The translations under genes and the position numbers were made by a program. From the NCBI RefSeq assembly GCF_000196675.2, contig NC_015312.1:2108001-2172000 (forward strand): a DNA stretch of 64,000 nt. Direction: 5' to 3'. This document shows, one piece after another, positions 1 through 8,046 of the stretch. The first letter of the stretch is position 1. The number at the start of each line of letters is the position of its first letter. The stretch comes from Pseudonocardia benzenivorans CB1190. Lineage in GTDB: Bacteria; Actinomycetota; Actinomycetes; Mycobacteriales; Pseudonocardiaceae. The notes under the pieces are model-generated. The model was not told where the DNA came from. It saw only the letters and a list, made by a program, of their open reading frames with translations, and did no database searches.

Positions 1-394
1 CCGGCTCTATCGCCTCAAGCGCGAGGGGGTCACGCAGATCGTCACCACGCACTACATGGACGAGGCCGAGCAGCTGTGCGACAGGCTGGTCGTGATGGAC
101 GGCGGGGTCGTCGCGGCCGAGGGCTCGCCCGCCGAGCTGATCGGCCGGTACTCCACGCGCGAGGTCCTGGAGCTGCGGTTCCTCCCCGAGCGGCGGCCGT
201 CGGCAGGCGAGCTGGGCCGGCACGCCGACCGGGTCGAGGAGCTGCCCGACCGCTTCCTGCTCTACACCGCCGACGGCGAGCGCACCCTCGGCGACGTCGC
301 GGCCGCGGGGTTCGTGCCGTTGTCGTCGCTGGTGCGGCGCTCGTCGCTGGAGGACGTGTTCCTCCGGCTCACCGGCCGGACGCTGGTCGACTGA
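1..394 (+). CDS. ABC transporter ATP-binding protein, C-terminal part (5' end outside window)
   Basis: Only the last 130 or so residues are inside the window. The frame is open from base 2 and reads through the H-loop 'TTHYMDEAEQLCDRL', then a D-loop-distal region typical of drug or antibiotic exporter ATPases (DrrA/NodI type), ending in a C-terminal extension. The Walker motifs and ABC signature lie upstream of the window. It would power export by the two permeases that follow; its TGA overlaps the next ATG (ATGA-type coupling), so the three genes are one operon. The substrate cannot be told from sequence. An internal ATG at 56 is not the start, because coding continues in frame before it. 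Confidence 0.9.
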   Translation, partial: RLYRLKREGVTQIVTTHYMDEAEQLCDRLVVMDGGVVAAEGSPAELIGRYSTREVLELRFLPERRPSAGELGRHADRVEELPDRFLLYTADGERTLGDVAAAGFVPLSSLVRRSSLEDVFLRLTGRTLVD

Positions 395-1230
395 TGGCCG
401 ACCTCGCCGCCGTGCCGGTCCCGCGCTCGACGGGGCTGGCCCCCACCGTGCTCGGCGGGATCGGGCGCGTCGTCGAGCACCACTGGCGCTGGTACCGGCG
501 CAACTGGCGGGCCACCGCGGTCTCGACGGTGCTGCAGCCCCTGCTGTTCCTGCTGGCCTTCGGCGTCGGGTTCGGCGCGCTCGTCGGAAGCGGGCCGAAC
601 GCCGCGGCGGCCACCGGCGGCGTCCCGTACCTGGTGTGGCTCGCGCCCGCCCTGCTCGCGATGTCGGCGGCGCAGAGCGCGGCGTTCGAGTCGACCTACC
701 CCGTGCTGTCCGGTTTCAAATGGCAGCGGATCTACCTCGCGATGGCCGCGGGCCCGCTCACCGGCGCCCAGATCGGCCTCGGGGTGCTCGGCTGGATCGG
801 CCTGAAGATGCTGGGGGCCGGGGCGGTGTACGTGCTCGTCATCGCGGCGTTCGGCGGGATCACCGGCCCGGGGATCGTGGTGTCGCTGCTCGCCGCGGTC
901 CTCACCGGGCTGGCGGTGTCGTCGCTGGTCGCGGCGTTCTCGGCGACCGTGGAGAACGAGGGCACCGCGTTCAGCGCGCTGTTCCGGTTCGTCGTCATCC
1001 CGATGACGCTGTTCTCCGGCACGTTCTTCCCGGTCGACCGGCTGCCCGCGGTGATCCGGCCGCTCGCGTGGGTCTCTCCGCTTTGGCACGGCACCGAGAT
1101 CGCACGTGGGGCCGCGCTGGGGACGTGGCGGCTGCTGCCCACGCTCGGCCACCTCGCGGTGCTGCTCGCCCTGCTCGTCCTCGGCGCGACCCTGGTCGCC
1201 CGCCTGTTCACCCGGAGGTTGGCCGCGTGA
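394..1230 (+). CDS. ABC-2 type exporter permease (first of pair)
   Basis: This is a 278-residue integral membrane protein of the ABC-2/DrrB type. After a cytoplasmic N-terminus of about 45 residues it shows about six hydrophobic segments, beginning 'LQPLLFLLAFGVGFGALV'. The late motif 'FRFVVIPMTLFSGTFFPV' followed by 'PLAWVSPLWHGTE' is typical of the family's last extracellular loop. The ATG at 394 overlaps the ATPase stop codon, and its own stop overlaps the GTG of the second permease, so all three subunits are translationally coupled. The longer open frame upstream of 394 is out of frame with the ATPase and is not coding. The exported substrate is unknown. Confidence 0.85.
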   Translation: MADLAAVPVPRSTGLAPTVLGGIGRVVEHHWRWYRRNWRATAVSTVLQPLLFLLAFGVGFGALVGSGPNAAAATGGVPYLVWLAPALLAMSAAQSAAFESTYPVLSGFKWQRIYLAMAAGPLTGAQIGLGVLGWIGLKMLGAGAVYVLVIAAFGGITGPGIVVSLLAAVLTGLAVSSLVAAFSATVENEGTAFSALFRFVVIPMTLFSGTFFPVDRLPAVIRPLAWVSPLWHGTEIARGAALGTWRLLPTLGHLAVLLALLVLGATLVARLFTRRLAA

Positions 1231-2060
1231 GCGTTCCGACGCGCGCCGTGGCGCCCCCGGCGCCCACGATCTGGCGGCTCCTCCCCGCCGGCAGTTACGC
1301 AGGCCGGGCCCGGATGATGATGCTGCGCTCGCTCACGGCGTCGCGGCACACCTGGCTCGCGTTCGTCTCCGGCTTCTTCGAGCCCGTCTTCTACCTGCTC
1401 GCGATGGGCACGGGGCTGGGCTCGCTGGTCGGTGACCTGCCGGGGCCCGACGGGCAGCCGATCAGCTACGCCGCCTTCATCGCGCCGGGCCTGCTGGCCG
1501 CGTCGGCGATGAACGGCGCCGTCTTCGACTCGACGTACAACGTCTTCTTCAAGCTCCATTACGCCCGGCTCTACGACTCGATGCTCGCGACGCCGCTGGG
1601 CCCGGTCGACGTCGCGCTGGGCGAGATCGGCTGGGCGCTGCTGCGCGGCGGCCTCTACTCCGCGGCGTTCCTGTCGGTGATGGCCGGGTTCGGGCTGATC
1701 GACTCGCCGTGGGCGCTGCTGGCGCTGCCCGCCGCGCTGGTGATCGCGTTCGCGTTCGCGGCGATCGGGATGGCGGCGACCTCGTTCATGCGGTCGTGGC
1801 AGGACTTCGACCTGGTCACGCTGGCGGTCCTGCCGATGTTCCTGTTCGCGACGACGTTCTACCCGCTGTCGGTCTATCCGCGGTGGCTGCAGCTCGTCGT
1901 CGAGTGCCTGCCGCTCTACCACGCCGTCGAGCTGATGCGGCGGCTCACGACCGGCGCGGTCGGCCTCGGGCTGCTGCCGCACCTGGCCTACTTCGTCGTG
2001 ATGATCGCCGTCGGGGTGGCCGTGGCGGCGCGCCGGCTGGGGACGCTGCTGCTGCGCTGA
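1227..2060 (+). CDS. ABC-2 type exporter permease (second of pair)
   Basis: This is a 277-residue membrane protein homologous in layout to the upstream permease. It has an amphipathic N-terminus, about six transmembrane segments and the family hallmark 'VLPMFLFATTFYPLSVYP' followed by 'LPLYHAVELMRRL'. The GTG start at 1227 lies in GTGA overlapping the previous stop. Two different permeases with one ATPase suggest a heterodimeric exporter of the DrrABC/NodIJ kind. About 100 bp of non-coding sequence follows, so the operon probably ends here. Confidence 0.85.
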   Translation: MSVPTRAVAPPAPTIWRLLPAGSYAGRARMMMLRSLTASRHTWLAFVSGFFEPVFYLLAMGTGLGSLVGDLPGPDGQPISYAAFIAPGLLAASAMNGAVFDSTYNVFFKLHYARLYDSMLATPLGPVDVALGEIGWALLRGGLYSAAFLSVMAGFGLIDSPWALLALPAALVIAFAFAAIGMAATSFMRSWQDFDLVTLAVLPMFLFATTFYPLSVYPRWLQLVVECLPLYHAVELMRRLTTGAVGLGLLPHLAYFVVMIAVGVAVAARRLGTLLLR

Positions 2061-2165
2061 ACGGTGGAGGTCGCCGCCGCACGGACCTGCCGGTCGTCGC
2101 ACCGGCGGTGCAGTGTGGGTCCACGCCCCACAGCCGGGGGAGCCCGCACAGCCGAGGGAGTACGG

Positions 2166-2516
2166 ATGTCGAACAAGCTCAGCCTCGAGGCCGCCGCCCG
2201 GGAACAGCTCCAGCGCGCGAGCACGGAGGACAGCGGCCGCAGCGCCCGGACCGTCTACGGCGGACACGAGCACCTCCTCCGCCAGACCCTCATCGCGCTC
2301 GTCGCAGGCGCGGGCCTCGGCGAGCACGCGAACCCCGGAGAGGCCACGGTCCACGTCCTGCAGGGCCGCGTGCGGCTCTCGACGGACAGCTCGTCGTGGG
2401 ACGGGCGGCGCGGCGACCTGATCGTCGTACCCGACGATCGGCACCGGCTCGAGGCGTTGGAGGACTCCGCGATCCTGCTCACGGTCGCCAAGCAGACCCG
2501 CCCGGCACCGAGCTGA
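2166..2516 (+). CDS. small cupin-domain protein
   Basis: The product is a 116-residue single-domain cupin. Residues 38-105 carry the two cupin motifs in reduced form: 'GAGLGEHANPGEATVHVLQGRV', with His and Glu as likely metal ligands, and later 'GDLIVVPDDRHRLEALED'. Such proteins bind a metal or small ligand, and many act as sensors or stress proteins; this one has no diagnostic residues for a specific enzyme. I chose ATG 2166 because 'GAGGGAG' sits about 6 bases upstream, and the longer frame from 2064 has no cupin similarity in its extension. It is monocistronic. Confidence 0.65.
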   Translation: MSNKLSLEAAAREQLQRASTEDSGRSARTVYGGHEHLLRQTLIALVAGAGLGEHANPGEATVHVLQGRVRLSTDSSSWDGRRGDLIVVPDDRHRLEALEDSAILLTVAKQTRPAPS

Positions 2517-2642
2517 CGGACGTCGCCGCCGCGCCGCGCCGGGTCACCCCCGCCCCTCGCCGCGCGTCCACGGCCCGCTCGTCGCGGGGCGCGTCGCGTC
2601 GGTCGACTGGCCGGGTCGGCCGCGCGGCGGGACGATGGCGCC

Positions 2643-3434
2643 ATGACCGTGATGGCACCCCGCAGCACCGCCGCCGATCTCGTCCGCGCCGCCGCCGTCC
2701 TGGTGTTGGCCGTCCTGCAGATCGTCGTCGCGGGTCTGGGCGGGTCGGGGAGGATCGGCGACGGCGTCGGTGTCGTCGCGGCCGACAACCCGACGCCACT
2801 GCTCGCGGCGGGGTGGGCGTTCTCCATCTGGTCGGTCATCTACCTGGGGTTCCTCGCCTACGCGGTGTACGCGGTGCTGCCGTCGCAGCGCTCGCGGCCC
2901 GCGCACCGGCGCACCGGGTGGTGGCTCGCGGTCTCGGCGGTACTCAACCCGCTGTGGATCCTCGCGTTCGGCAACCGGCACATGATCGCGGCGGAGGTCG
3001 TCATCCTGCTGCTGCTCGTCGTGCTCGCGGCGGTGTACGGCCGGCTCAGCCACGAGCCCGCGCGCGGAACGACCGAGCAGCTCGCGTTCCGGCTGCCGAT
3101 CGCGCTCTACGCCGGCTGGGTGTCGCTCGCGACGGTGCTCGGCACGGCCGCGACGGGCGTCGCCGAGGGCCTGCCCGGCGACGGCGTGCTCGCCCTGGCG
3201 GCGGCGGTCACCGCCCTGCTCGCGACGGCTGCCATCGTCTGCTGGGTCGTCTCATCCGCGACGGCGGTCGTCGGCTACGCGGCGGCGACGGTGTGGGGGC
3301 TGATCGGCATCGCCACGAACGACCGGCCGCCGGCCGTCGGGGTCACGGCGCTGCTCGCCGCGGCGCTGATCGCGATCGTCACGACGCGCCGGGTGCTGCG
3401 TTCGGTCGAGTCCCGGCGGGTCGCACTCGGCTGA
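2643..3434 (+). CDS. TspO/MBR-like tryptophan-rich membrane protein
   Basis: This is a 263-residue polytopic membrane protein. The segment 'ADNPTPLLAAGWAFSIW' followed by 'VIYLGFLAYAVY', and a later 'WWLAVSAVLNPLWILAFG', match the long form of the TspO/MBR (tryptophan-rich sensory protein) family, in which the WxFxIW motif opens the second half of the bundle. Classical TspO is about 160 residues, while this longer form has seven or so segments. Family members bind porphyrins or sterols, but the role of the long form is not established. The ATG at 2643 is preceded by GC-rich sequence without a clear ribosome site; ATG 2652 is an alternative start. Confidence 0.65.
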   Translation: MTVMAPRSTAADLVRAAAVLVLAVLQIVVAGLGGSGRIGDGVGVVAADNPTPLLAAGWAFSIWSVIYLGFLAYAVYAVLPSQRSRPAHRRTGWWLAVSAVLNPLWILAFGNRHMIAAEVVILLLLVVLAAVYGRLSHEPARGTTEQLAFRLPIALYAGWVSLATVLGTAATGVAEGLPGDGVLALAAAVTALLATAAIVCWVVSSATAVVGYAAATVWGLIGIATNDRPPAVGVTALLAAALIAIVTTRRVLRSVESRRVALG

Positions 3435-3519
3435 CCACCCACGCGGCGGGTCGGAGGACCGCCACCCGAACAGGTAGCGTCGGCACCTGGCACACGGCGT
3501 CGCGCGGAGGGCACCCACC

Positions 3520-4398
3520 ATGATCACCGGCAGCATCGTCGCGATGGTCACACCGATGCGGGAGGACGGCAGCGTCGACCTCGCCGCCCTCGCCAAGCTG
3601 GTCGACCGGACGATCGAGGCGGGCACCTCCGCCGTCGTGTCCGTCGGCACCACGGGCGAGTCGGCCACGCTGTCGGTGGACGAGCACACCGAGGTCATCC
3701 GGCACACGATCGACGTGTCCGCGGGCCGGGTCCCGGTCATCGCCGGAACGGGCGCCAACAGCACCACGGAGGCCATCCACCTCACCGAGGCGGCGAAGGC
3801 GGCGGGCGCCGACGCCGCGCTGCTCGTCACGCCGTACTACAACAAGCCCCCGCAGGAGGGCCTGTACCGGCACTTCAAGGCCGTCGCCGAGGCCGTCGAC
3901 ATCCCGCAGATCCTCTACAACGTCCCAGGCCGCACGGCCTGCGACATGCTCCCCTCGACGGTCGAGCGCCTCGCCGCGGTCCCGAACATCATCGGGATCA
4001 AGGAGGCGAAGGGCGACCTGGACCGGGTGCGCGACCTCGTCGCGCTCGAGCTGCCCGACTTCGCCCTCTACTCCGGCGACGACGGCACGGCCCGCGCGAG
4101 CATGCTCGCGGGCTTCCACGGCGACATCTCGGTGACGGCCAACGTCGCCCCCGAGGCGATGGCGACGATGTGCGCGGCCGCCGTCGCGGGCGACGCCGAG
4201 ACCGCCGCCGAGGTCGACGCGACGCTCGCCGGCCTGCACCGGGCCCTGTTCTCCGAGCCCAACCCGATCCCCGTGAAGTGGGCGCTCGCCGAGCTCGGGC
4301 TCATCGAGTCCGGCATCCGGCTGCCGCTCGTCCCGCTCGACGAGATGCACCACGAGGACGTCCGCGCGGCCCTGCGTACGGCGGGACTGCTCGAGTAG
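3520..4398 (+). CDS. dapA: 4-hydroxy-tetrahydrodipicolinate synthase
   Basis: DapA condenses pyruvate with aspartate semialdehyde, the first committed step to diaminopimelate and lysine. The 292-residue protein keeps the Escherichia coli active-site numbering exactly: Thr44-Thr45 in 'GTTGES', Tyr133 in 'LYNVPGRT', Arg138, and Schiff-base Lys161 in 'IIGIKEAKGD'. Unusually, the wording of many blocks ('VIAGTGANSTTEA', 'LLVTPYYNKPPQEGLY', 'ISVTANVAPEAM', 'NPIPVKWAL') is that of proteobacterial DapA, not the longer actinobacterial form, which reads 'GVGTNDT' and 'LYDIPGRT' there. It stands alone and is not beside dapB. Transfer from a proteobacterium, or a second DapA copy, are both possible. The enzyme class is firm, though a related aldolase of the same fold cannot be excluded. 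Confidence 0.88.
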   Translation: MITGSIVAMVTPMREDGSVDLAALAKLVDRTIEAGTSAVVSVGTTGESATLSVDEHTEVIRHTIDVSAGRVPVIAGTGANSTTEAIHLTEAAKAAGADAALLVTPYYNKPPQEGLYRHFKAVAEAVDIPQILYNVPGRTACDMLPSTVERLAAVPNIIGIKEAKGDLDRVRDLVALELPDFALYSGDDGTARASMLAGFHGDISVTANVAPEAMATMCAAAVAGDAETAAEVDATLAGLHRALFSEPNPIPVKWALAELGLIESGIRLPLVPLDEMHHEDVRAALRTAGLLE

Positions 4399-4423
4399 GC
4401 GCGCCCGCGCCGGGCCCCGATCT

Positions 4424-4474
4424 GCAGGAACGGCACTTTCCCGCAACCCGGTTGCGGGAAAGTGCCGTTCCCGC
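4424..4474. terminator. strong hairpin after dapA
   Basis: The arms at 4427-4447 and 4451-4471 are a perfect 21-base inverted repeat ('GGAACGGCACTTTCCCGCAA' plus C on the left) with a 3-base centre, extended by 3 more pairs beyond one mismatch. It begins 28 bases after the dapA stop. There is no long T-run, which is usual for actinobacterial terminators. It probably ends dapA transcription before the radical-SAM gene. Confidence 0.7.
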
Positions 4475-4566
4475 ATGTCAGGTGGCGCCACCCCGGATTC
4501 GCCGCTGCAGCGGGCTCCGGGGGCGCCACGGCCACCCGCGCGACGACGCGACTACCCTGACGCTGC

Positions 4567-6522
4567 GTGACCTCCGTGTTCCCCGACCTCGAACCGTTGT
4601 TGCCCCGTGTCTCCAAGCCGGTGCAGTACGTCGGCGGCGAGCTCAACGCCCAGGTGGCCGACGAGGACGAGTGGGACGCGACGCCGGTCCGCTGGGCGCT
4701 GATGTATCCCGACGCGTACGAGGTCGGACTGCCCAACCAGGGCGTCATGATCCTCTACGAGGTGCTCAACGAGCGGCCCGACGCCCTCGCCGAGCGCTGC
4801 TACGCCGTCTGGCCCGACCTCGAGGCGCTCATGCGTGAACGGGGCGTCCCGGCGTTCACCGTCGACGGGCACCGCCCGGTCGGCGACTTCGACGTCCTCG
4901 GCGTCAGCTTCGCCACCGAGCTGGGCTACACCAACATGCTGACGACGCTCGACCTCGCCGGGATCCCCTTGCACGCGGCCGACCGCGACGAGACCCACCC
5001 GATCGTCCTGATGGGCGGGCACGCCGCGTTCAACCCCGAGCCGATCGCCGACTTCATCGACGCGGCCGCGCTCGGGGACGGCGAGGAGGTCGTCGGCGAC
5101 ATCACCGGCGTCGTCCGCGACTGGAAGGCCGACGGCCGTCCGGGCGGGCGGGAAGGCCTGCTCGACCGGCTCGCCGCGACCGACGGCTGCTACGTCCCGT
5201 CCCGCTACACCGTCTCCTACGGCGACGACGGTGCCATCGCCGCGGTGACGCCCGTCGAGCGCGCCCCGCGCAGCGTCCAGAAGCGCACCACCCGCGACCT
5301 CGACGACTGGCCCTACCCCAGGGCGCCGCTGGTGCCGCTGGCCGAGACGGTGCACGAGCGCGCGAGCGTCGAGATCTTCCGGGGCTGCACCCGCGGCTGC
5401 CGGTTCTGCCAGGCCGGGATGATCACCCGCCCGGTCCGCGAACGGTCCCTGCGGGGCATCGGCGAGATGGTCGACGCCGCTGTCCGCGCCAGCGGGTTCG
5501 ACGAGGTCGGGCTGCTGTCGCTGTCGAGTGCCGACCACTCCGAGATCGCCGAGATCACCAAGGGGCTGGCCGACCGCTACGAGGGCGCCAACACGTCGCT
5601 GTCGCTGCCGTCCACCCGGGTCGACGCGTTCAACATCGACCTGGCCAACGAGATCTCGCGCAACGGCCGCCGGTCCGGGCTGACGTTCGCCCCCGAGGGC
5701 GGGTCGGAGCGGATCCGGCGCGTCATCAACAAGATGGTGTCCGAGGACGACCTCATCCGGACCGTCTCGGAGGCCTTCGCGCAGGGCTGGCGCCAGGTGA
5801 AGCTCTACTTCATGTGCGGGCTGCCCACCGAGGAGGACGCCGACGTCCTGGAGATCGCCGGGATGGCGCACCGCGTCATCAGGGCGGGTCGGGAGGCTTC
5901 CGGGCGCAACGACGTGCGCTGCACCATCTCCATCGGAGGGTTCGTCCCCAAGCCGCACACGTCGTTCCAGTGGGCGGCGCAGGCCCACCCGGACGTCGTC
6001 GACGAGCGGCTGCGCAAGCTCCGCGAGGCCGTGAACGCCGACCGGCGGCTGGGCCGCAACGTCGGCATGCGCTACCACGACGGCAAGCCGTCGCTGATCG
6101 AAGGGCTGCTCGCCCGCGGCGACCGCCGGGTCGGCCGGGTCATCGAGCGGGTGTGGCGCGAGGGCGGCCGGTTCGACGGCTGGAGCGAGCACTTCTCCTT
6201 CGAGCGCTGGACCGCCGCGGCGGAGGCCGAGCTCGGCCCGCTCGGGGTGTCGCTCGACTGGTTCACCACCCGTGAGCGCGGACGCGACGAGATCCTCCCG
6301 TGGGACCACCTCGACTCCGGGCTCGACCGGGACTGGCTCTGGGACGACTGGCAGGAGGCGCTCGCCGGCGGCGAGCAGGACGACTGCCGCTGGACGCCGT
6401 GCTTCGACTGCGGTGTCTGCCCGTCGACGGGCCAGGACATCCAGGTCGGCCCGAGCGGGACGCAACTGCTGCCGCTGACGGTCGCCGACCCCGTCGGCGG
6501 GAACCGGTTCGGGAGTGCCTGA
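4567..6522 (+). CDS. B12-binding-like radical SAM protein, TIGR03960 family
   Basis: This 651-residue enzyme has an N-terminal cobalamin-binding-like domain (about residues 1-230, with 'LMYPDAYEVGLPNQGVMILY') and a radical SAM core. The core carries the cluster motif 'CTRGCRFC' with Cys274, Cys278 and Cys281 for the [4Fe-4S]/SAM site. A Cys-rich tail follows ('CFDCGVCPS'). It matches the TIGR03960 family, which is encoded next to the DUF2344/TIGR03936 family and close to rne/rng, rplU and rpmA in many bacteria; its substrate is not known to me. That setting suggests an RNA or ribosome modification. The GTG start at 4567 begins 'MTSVFPDLEPLL', the family N-terminus. It overlaps the next gene by 8 bases. 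Confidence 0.88.
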   Translation: MTSVFPDLEPLLPRVSKPVQYVGGELNAQVADEDEWDATPVRWALMYPDAYEVGLPNQGVMILYEVLNERPDALAERCYAVWPDLEALMRERGVPAFTVDGHRPVGDFDVLGVSFATELGYTNMLTTLDLAGIPLHAADRDETHPIVLMGGHAAFNPEPIADFIDAAALGDGEEVVGDITGVVRDWKADGRPGGREGLLDRLAATDGCYVPSRYTVSYGDDGAIAAVTPVERAPRSVQKRTTRDLDDWPYPRAPLVPLAETVHERASVEIFRGCTRGCRFCQAGMITRPVRERSLRGIGEMVDAAVRASGFDEVGLLSLSSADHSEIAEITKGLADRYEGANTSLSLPSTRVDAFNIDLANEISRNGRRSGLTFAPEGGSERIRRVINKMVSEDDLIRTVSEAFAQGWRQVKLYFMCGLPTEEDADVLEIAGMAHRVIRAGREASGRNDVRCTISIGGFVPKPHTSFQWAAQAHPDVVDERLRKLREAVNADRRLGRNVGMRYHDGKPSLIEGLLARGDRRVGRVIERVWREGGRFDGWSEHFSFERWTAAAEAELGPLGVSLDWFTTRERGRDEILPWDHLDSGLDRDWLWDDWQEALAGGEQDDCRWTPCFDCGVCPSTGQDIQVGPSGTQLLPLTVADPVGGNRFGSA

Positions 6523-7069
6523 GCCCGCGTCCGGCGTCCCCGTGCCCGGCTCCCAGGGACCGGGGTCGGCGGCACGCCCGGAGTTCGTCGTCCGCGTCGC
6601 CGACGAGCGCGACGTCGAGGCACTCGCCGGGCTGCGCCGCGCCTGGCTGGAGGAACGGGCAGGCGCACCCGTCGCCGACCCCGGCTTCGAGGCTGCCTTC
6701 GCCCAGTGGTGGCGCACCGAGCAGCCGCGGCGCACGTTCTGGCTGGCCGAGGTGGGGTCCGACCGCGCGGGCTGGACGGCGATCGGGTCCATCAACGTCG
6801 TCGAGATCGTCGCGATGCCGCGGCCCGGCTCGCGCGGCGGCCGCGTCGGCCATGTGGGCAACGCGTTCGTCCTGGCCAACTTCGCCGACCGCGGCGTTCC
6901 CCGGGCGTTGCTGCAGGCGGTCGTCGAGCATGCCGGGGAGCGGCGCTACCGGCGGCTGATGCTCGCCCCGACGGCGGGCAGCGCGGCGTTCTACCGCCGG
7001 GCCGGTTTCACCCCGGCCGGTGACACGCTGCTGGTCCTGGACCCGCACGCGGCCCCGGATCCCGGCTGA
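6515..7069 (+). CDS. GNAT-family acetyltransferase
   Basis: This is a 184-residue GNAT-fold protein. Residues 25-170 include the helix 'VRVADERDVEALAGLRRAW', a central strand and a late 'FYRRAGFTPAG' motif that closes the acetyl-CoA fold. The Q/RxxGxG/A pyrophosphate loop is present only in weak form ('ADRGVPRALL'). The acceptor is unknown. It starts at GTG 6515 inside the end of the radical-SAM gene and separates that gene from its usual partner at 7097. Its N-terminus of about 22 residues is Pro/Gly-rich and probably disordered. Confidence 0.75.
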   Translation: MPEPASGVPVPGSQGPGSAARPEFVVRVADERDVEALAGLRRAWLEERAGAPVADPGFEAAFAQWWRTEQPRRTFWLAEVGSDRAGWTAIGSINVVEIVAMPRPGSRGGRVGHVGNAFVLANFADRGVPRALLQAVVEHAGERRYRRLMLAPTAGSAAFYRRAGFTPAGDTLLVLDPHAAPDPG

Positions 7070-7096
7070 CCCGGCGGTGGTCCGTACCCTTTTCCC

Positions 7097-7867
7097 ATGG
7101 CGCGCGTGCGGCCCGGTGAGGCGGCGAACCCGGCACCTCCGACGGTGCAGCGGATCCGCGTGCGCTTCGCCAAGCGGGGCCGCCTCCGGTTCCTGTCGCA
7201 CCGCGACATCGCGCGCGCGTTCGAGCGCGCGGTGCGGCGGGCGGGGGTGCCGGTCGCGCACTCGCACGGGTTCAGCCCGCACCCGCGGCTGTCCTGGATC
7301 GGCGCCGCGCCCACCGGTGCGGCCAGCGAGGCCGAGTACGTCGAGATCGGGCTGACCCGGCCGGTCGACCCCGCCGAGCTGGTCGACGCGCTGGACGCGG
7401 CCCTGCCGTCGGGCCTGGACGTGCTGGCGGCCGCCGTCGCCGAGCCGCCCGCGCTGGCCGACCGGATCGACGGTGTCCGCTGGGCCATCGAGCTGCCCGG
7501 GCTGCCGGAGGCGGACGTGCGGGCCGCGGTCGACGCCCTGCTCGCCGAGGAGTCCGTCGTGGTCGAGCGCGTCACACCGTCGGGTCGCAAACAGATCGAC
7601 GTCAGAAAAGCACTGGTGAGCGCGACGACCGCGACCGCGAGCAACGGCCCGGTGGCCGTGACGGGCCCCGCAGCGGTTGCGGGCTGTGCGATACTGACCG
7701 CGGTCGTGCGGCAGACGACACCCGCCGTCCGACCCGACGATGTGTTGGGTGCGCTCGACGTTGTCGCAGGCCTCACGCCGCCGGTCCCCGCGAGGGCGAC
7801 TCGGTTGGCGCAGGGACTGCTCGACGACTCGGGACACCTCGCCGATCCGCTCGGCTCTGCCGGGTGA
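7097..7867 (+). CDS. DUF2344 / TIGR03936 family protein
   Basis: This 256-residue protein begins, after about 20 residues, with the family signature 'VRFAKRGRLRFLSHRDIARA' and continues 'VPVAHSHGFSPHPRLSWIGA'. TIGR03936/DUF2344 proteins are either fused to, or encoded beside, the TIGR03960 radical SAM protein, as here with one gene between. No catalytic residues are recognised, and it may be a substrate-recruiting partner. The product extends to Gly256 at a TGA 180 bases before rne, and it is likely transcribed with 4567-7069. Confidence 0.82.
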   Translation: MARVRPGEAANPAPPTVQRIRVRFAKRGRLRFLSHRDIARAFERAVRRAGVPVAHSHGFSPHPRLSWIGAAPTGAASEAEYVEIGLTRPVDPAELVDALDAALPSGLDVLAAAVAEPPALADRIDGVRWAIELPGLPEADVRAAVDALLAEESVVVERVTPSGRKQIDVRKALVSATTATASNGPVAVTGPAAVAGCAILTAVVRQTTPAVRPDDVLGALDVVAGLTPPVPARATRLAQGLLDDSGHLADPLGSAG

Positions 7868-8046
7868 CCGCCCGGAACCGAGCGGCTCGGCGCGACGCCG
7901 GCGCCCCCGCCGGCGCCCGGCCGCCGTCGAGATGCACCGCAGCTGAGGATTGCTTCCTGCGCACCGCGCGGGGAGAGAACGAGTGACGTAAGGCCCCTGC
8001 GCGGCCGCCCCCTTCACCAGGAGGCGCCCGGGGGCGAAGGAGCTGA

